From Hymenobacter sp. BT188 (GTDB lineage: Bacteria; Bacteroidota; Bacteroidia; Cytophagales; Hymenobacteraceae), in the NCBI RefSeq assembly GCF_014333585.1, contig NZ_JACSCW010000001.1, forward strand, positions 1 to 64,000: 64,000 nucleotides of DNA, written 5' to 3'. The notes below the pieces were generated by a model. The model was not told the origin of the DNA. It made no database searches and was given only the letters and a program-made list of their open reading frames with translations. Below, one piece after another: positions 60,909 through 64,000 of this stretch (position 1 is its first letter; each line of letters opens with the position of its first letter). Both the position numbers and the translations under genes were made by a program.

Positions 60909-61592
60909 ATGAAAACGCTCATCCTCCTGCTGGCCTTCGTGGCCGCTTCCTTCTCGGCCACCGCCCAACAAGCCACCGCACCCGCCGGCTACACTGAGTT
61001 GATGGCGGCCACCATCACCGAATTGAACAGCACCGGCGACCCCGCTCAGCTTAAGCAAATCGTGAGCAAGTTTGAGCGAGCGGCCGCCGCCGCGCCCACT
61101 GATTGGCTGCCTGCTTATTACCAGGCGTACGGCCTCCTGATTACCTCTTTTCAAAGCAAAGAAGATGGCAGTACGAAGGACAAATACCTCGACCAAGCCG
61201 AAGCCGCGCTAACGCAGGCCCGCAAGCTGCGCGGCGACGAATCGGAGCTGCTGGTGTTGCAAGGCTACATTTATCAGGCGCGGCTGGGCATTTCGCCCAT
61301 GGACCGCTCGGCGAAATATTCACGTATGGTGAGTGAGGTGCTTGGCCAAGCCAAAGGAATAAACCCCGCTAACCCACGCATCTATCTGGTACTCGGGAAC
61401 AATGTTTACTTTACACCCAAGATATTTGGGGGCGGACCTGAGGCCGCCAAGCCACTTTTTGAGGAAGCGAAAGCCCGATTTGCCGCTTTCCAGCCCAGCA
61501 GTCCGCTGGCACCTGGCTGGGGCGAGCGGCAGCTACTGAGCCGGGTGAAAGCCTATGAGCCGGTTGCTGGCGCGCAGGCTGCTAAGCAATAA
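60909..61592 (+). CDS. Secreted helical (TPR-like) protein
   Basis: A 227-residue protein with a signal peptide (MKTLILLLAFVAASFSATAQ) and then alternating helices of TPR-like spacing (WLPAYYQAYGLLI, LDQAEAALTQARKL, ELLVLQGYIYQARLG, PRIYLVLGNNVYF). It follows the TonB receptor by 141 bp on the same strand and may be its periplasmic or surface partner; this is inferred only from position. I do not recognise a more specific family. Confidence 0.75.
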   Translation: MKTLILLLAFVAASFSATAQQATAPAGYTELMAATITELNSTGDPAQLKQIVSKFERAAAAAPTDWLPAYYQAYGLLITSFQSKEDGSTKDKYLDQAEAALTQARKLRGDESELLVLQGYIYQARLGISPMDRSAKYSRMVSEVLGQAKGINPANPRIYLVLGNNVYFTPKIFGGGPEAAKPLFEEAKARFAAFQPSSPLAPGWGERQLLSRVKAYEPVAGAQAAKQ

Positions 61593-61661
61593 CTAAGCAC
61601 ACGCGGCGCGGCGGCGCGCGGTGACGGGTGTACTTAATTTCTCTCCGCAACCTCTGCCATC

Positions 61662-62333
61662 ATGGACTTGCTGCATCAGTTCAACATTGGCTTACACATC
61701 GTTTGCGGCACGCTGGCAATGCTGTTTGGCCTCGTGCCGATGATGGGGCGCAAGGGTGGCGCGGCCCACCGGCGCTTCGGCCGTTGGTTTCTGGCAGCCA
61801 CCGCAGGCGTGCTCATGACGGCGGTGCTGGGGCTGGCAGTGTTTAATTTTCGCGGTTACCTGGTCGGTATTGTGCTGCTGAGCGTGTACCAGGCGTGGTC
61901 GGGGTATCAGGCGGTGCGTACCCGCGTCACTGGTCCCACCCGCCTCGATGGGTGGGTGGCTGCCGCGGCCCTGGTAAGCAGCGTAGTGCTGGTGCTTTGC
62001 CTCAAAGCCATTGAACTGGTCTGGACGCCGGGCATTATTTACTCTACCCTGGGTGCCTTAGTAGTCATGACGCTCTATGATTTGGCGCGTTTCCGTTTTG
62101 TGCCGCTGTGGCGTCGCACCTTGTGGCACTATGACCATCTGTGGAAGATGATCAGTGCTTATTTTGCTCTGGTATCGGCATTCACCGGCACGGTGCTGCC
62201 GCAGTACAAGCCGTATAGCCAGTTTGGGCCGTCGGTGGTAGGAGTGATGCTGGTGCTGAGCTTTGGGCTGTACTATGCGTTGCGCCCGGCCGCTTCCAAG
62301 CATGGATTACTTACCCCTAAGCGCCCCGCCTGA
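61662..62333 (+). CDS. Membrane protein, DUF2306-like
   Basis: A 223-residue membrane protein with about seven hydrophobic segments. Its first part, HIVCGTLAMLFGLVPMM followed by RKGGAAHRRFGRWF, has the His/Gly spacing of DUF2306-type proteins. No function is known. It ends 68 bp before the preferred start of the sensor kinase, so the two may be co-transcribed. Confidence 0.7.
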   Translation: MDLLHQFNIGLHIVCGTLAMLFGLVPMMGRKGGAAHRRFGRWFLAATAGVLMTAVLGLAVFNFRGYLVGIVLLSVYQAWSGYQAVRTRVTGPTRLDGWVAAAALVSSVVLVLCLKAIELVWTPGIIYSTLGALVVMTLYDLARFRFVPLWRRTLWHYDHLWKMISAYFALVSAFTGTVLPQYKPYSQFGPSVVGVMLVLSFGLYYALRPAASKHGLLTPKRPA

Positions 62334-62401
62334 CCTTGTCTACTAGCCCGTATCTTGCCAGCGCTACCACGCCTACTGAGCTTGGTTCTCCCGTCCTCAC
62401 T

Positions 62402-63466
62402 ATGCCCGTACATGCCCCCACAATGCCCCCCAGACAAGCCACACGGGCCTGGCTGCGCATATTGCTGACGCTACTGTTGCTTTCCTGCACTATCAGCCTA
62501 CTTACCTGTCTCGATTGCCTGGATAACCCCCGAGAGCTGGCTATAAACTTCGTGTTGACGGCCGTGTACACCACAGGGCTGTGGCTGGCCAACGGCTACT
62601 CCGTGGATTGGCTTGATCGGTACGTGAGCTGGAAGCAGGCGCCCGCTAAGCGGCTGGCCCTTACGTTGCTCGTGTCGCTGGGGGGCTCTTTGGTGGTGAT
62701 TGTGCTGGTGCGGCTGGGGTATATCCTGTATCGAGGCCGCAATCCAGCGTTGCTGTTCTCACCCCAATACGTTGATGGCTACTTGTTTCCGCTGGTCATC
62801 ACGGCCCTGATTTCCATGTTCATGCATAGCCGGTCTTTCCTGCTGGGCTGGCGCGAGGCCGTGGTTCAAACCGAGCGTTTACAGAAGGAAATGGCGCAGG
62901 CCGAAGCCGAAACACTCCGCCAGCAGCTTGATCCGCACTTTATGTTCAATGCCCTGAATGCCCTCACTTCGCTGGTAGAAGAGGAGCCACAACTGGCAGT
63001 GCGCTTCATTCGGCAATTGTCGCAGGTGTACCGCTATGTGCTTGATGCCCGCGGACGGGAGGTGGTGCCGCTCACCGACGAGCTGGAGTTTGCCCAGGCT
63101 TATCTGTTTTTGCAGCGCATTCGCTACGGCGAAGCCTTGCAGGCCGAACTACCTGACCCCAGCAGTGTACCGTCTCAGCTGATGGTGCCGCCGCTGAGCC
63201 TACAGTTGCTGTTAGAAAATGCACTGAAGCACAACATTGCGCTCCAACAGCAACCGCTGCATATCCGCTTCGAGCTAAACTTGCCCGCCCGCCAGCTAAC
63301 TGTGCGTAACACACTACGGCCACGTCGCCTTAGCCCCGAAGAAACCAGCGGCCTTGGCCTGCGCAACCTGCAGGCTCGCTACGCTTTTCTGACCAAGCAG
63401 TCTCTGCTTATTCAGCCGACTGCCAATGAATTTGTCGTAACACTGCCGCTGCTTGAAATAGGCTAA
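62402..63466 (+). CDS. LytS/YehU-type sensor histidine kinase
   Basis: A 354-residue inner-membrane kinase of the His_kinase (PF06580-type) class: four membrane helices (about 15-140), then LDPHFMFNALNALTSLVEEEP with the phosphorylated His179, and an HATPase domain whose N-box is LLENALKHNIA and G-box TSGLGLRNLQARY. The ATG at 62402 is preferred; ATG at 62423 and TTG at 62336 are also in frame, the latter 2 bp after the upstream stop. The response regulator gene follows at 63755. No N-terminal sensing domain is visible outside the membrane part. Confidence 0.9.
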   Translation: MPVHAPTMPPRQATRAWLRILLTLLLLSCTISLLTCLDCLDNPRELAINFVLTAVYTTGLWLANGYSVDWLDRYVSWKQAPAKRLALTLLVSLGGSLVVIVLVRLGYILYRGRNPALLFSPQYVDGYLFPLVITALISMFMHSRSFLLGWREAVVQTERLQKEMAQAEAETLRQQLDPHFMFNALNALTSLVEEEPQLAVRFIRQLSQVYRYVLDARGREVVPLTDELEFAQAYLFLQRIRYGEALQAELPDPSSVPSQLMVPPLSLQLLLENALKHNIALQQQPLHIRFELNLPARQLTVRNTLRPRRLSPEETSGLGLRNLQARYAFLTKQSLLIQPTANEFVVTLPLLEIG

Positions 63467-63532
63467 TTAGGAATAGAGATGCGTAGTTTCATCTCTCGCT
63501 CAGCAATACTTATTCGTCCTAATCTAGTCCAC

Positions 63533-63619
63533 CTGTCATCCTGAGCTGGCGAAAGACCTTGTGCCAGTTGAACGATTTGTTCTCGCGTGAGAAGGTCCTT
63601 TGCCAGCTCAGGATGACAG
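63533..63619. repeat. 87-bp REP-like palindrome
   Basis: Arms 63533-63560 and 63592-63619 (28 bp, two mismatches) begin CTGTCATCCTGAGC; the loop contains CTCGCGTGAG, related to the loop-side CTCGCGTG of the 56-kb element. A further GATGACAGAC follows at 63629. It lies between the kinase and response regulator genes. Confidence 0.85.
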
Positions 63620-63754
63620 ACAAACAAGATGACAGACAAAGTGGAAGATTGAAGAATAGATGATAAGCAACGCCCACGACGAATAGACGTGAATACGCGT
63701 CTTTATATATAGTAGAAAAAGCCCCCCAGAACAGCCGAAATCACTTTATAACAA

Positions 63755-64000
63755 ATGTCGACTCTGCCTGCGCTTCGTGCCCTTATCATTGAAGATGAAC
63801 CCTTAGCTGCCCGGCGCCTGACGGAGCTGTTGCGTCGGCAGCAGCCGGTGGTAGAAGTGATAAGCACCGCCGAATCGGTGGCGGCAGCCAAGGTGCTGCT
63901 CGATACGCTCCGGCCCGCGCCCGACGTGCTCTTTTTGGATATTCATTTGGCCGATGGCCTGAGTTTCGAGCTGTTTGAGCAGACTACGGTGCCATGTCCG
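63755..64000 (+). CDS. LytTR-type response regulator, N-terminal part
   Basis: Partial: 82 codons run open to the window end. The receiver domain shows IIEDEP (acidic pocket) near residue 12 and VLFLDIHLADGL with phospho-acceptor Asp62. Pairing with the LytS-type kinase upstream makes a LytTR output domain likely, but it is not in view. The start ATG at 63755 lies 28 bases after an unpaired GCCCCCC motif (63721). Confidence 0.88.
   Translation, partial: MSTLPALRALIIEDEPLAARRLTELLRRQQPVVEVISTAESVAAAKVLLDTLRPAPDVLFLDIHLADGLSFELFEQTTVPCP

Larger units (their letters stand above)
89..63727. repeat. Dispersed GCCCCCC(AG) motif, 57 copies
   Basis: Start positions of GCCCCCC or its complement: 89, 2879, 3176, 3421, 4505, 4524, 7324, 7894, 9463, 10589, 11382, 11958, 12242, 16681, 17317, 18971, 21248, 22469, 23266, 24025, 25439, 27509, 29469, 29487, 30055, 31535, 31554, 32042, 34513, 35634, 35653, 37838, 39914, 41941, 43768, 43846, 45306, 45450, 46141, 46633, 46652, 49230, 50163, 50673, 50829, 51547, 53485, 53584, 54260, 55879, 56157, 57475, 59796, 60177, 62425, 62680, 63721. 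Almost all are preceded by an A/T stretch (AAAAAG, TTTG or AAATG types) and most are followed by A or AG. About 32 are inside genes. Confidence 0.85.

Noticed and set aside
1..64000. CRISPR arrays, tRNA or rRNA genes
   Set aside because: No regularly spaced direct repeats with unique spacers and no tRNA cloverleaf or rRNA core words were found on reading the sequence; covariance-model searches were not possible.

Overview
The window looks like a chromosomal segment of a Bacteroidota bacterium, most likely Hymenobacter or a close relative. The pointers are two SusC/SusD pairs, a subtilase ending in a type A T9SS sorting domain, many lipoboxes, genes without Shine-Dalgarno sequences, several TAnnTTTG-type -7 promoter boxes, and GC that I judge by eye to be in the mid-fifties. 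I see no rRNA, tRNA, CRISPR array, prophage or complete insertion sequence. About 50 protein genes are supported, the last one cut by the window end.

Layout. 0.1-7.3 kb: TerC, a polyprenol-phosphate mannosyltransferase and protoporphyrinogen oxidase (one minus-strand run), a GmhB-like phosphatase, a tiny lipoprotein, then divergent arginine decarboxylase and arginase. 7.4-12.2 kb: YbaY-like lipoprotein, ArgS, LOG-type phosphoribohydrolase, glutathione peroxidase, MenA. 12.3-24.1 kb: an unusual membrane sensor fused to a transposase zinc ribbon, followed by a locus that reads as a beta-1,3-glucan (laminarin) utilisation system (GH3, SusC, SusD, PKD lipoprotein, GH16). 24.7-29.4 kb: a second SusC/SusD pair without enzymes. 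30.2-41.9 kb: a phosphate-type porin behind a Pho-box-like repeat array, DEAD helicase, CaiB/BaiF enzyme, TrpS, YhhQ, RNase Z, STAS, DUF4198 and fasciclin proteins. 42-46 kb: glycogen synthase of the GT3 type and a branching-enzyme-like GH13. 46-57 kb: YfcC carrier, small unknown proteins, cation/proton antiporter, secreted subtilase, EamA, GNAT, amidohydrolase and Gfo/Idh/MocA oxidoreductase. 57.7-64 kb: a stress protein, a TonB receptor with a helical secreted partner, a membrane protein, and a LytS/LytR-type two-component pair.

Three signals stand out beyond the genes. First, the 7-mer GCCCCCC (context A/T-rich, then GCCCCCCAG) occurs 57 times by my count on the two strands, inside genes as well as between them, and in inverted pairs forms many of the terminators; this resembles how DNA-uptake sequences are organised in Neisseria and Haemophilus. 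Second, the 7TM-DISM protein at 12.3 kb carries a DDE-less IS1595-type DNA-binding module instead of a kinase or HTH, beside a glycan locus that lacks any standard regulator. Third, there is a family of REP-like palindromes with GTCATSC ends, and a four-unit 11-bp repeat in front of the phosphate-porin gene.
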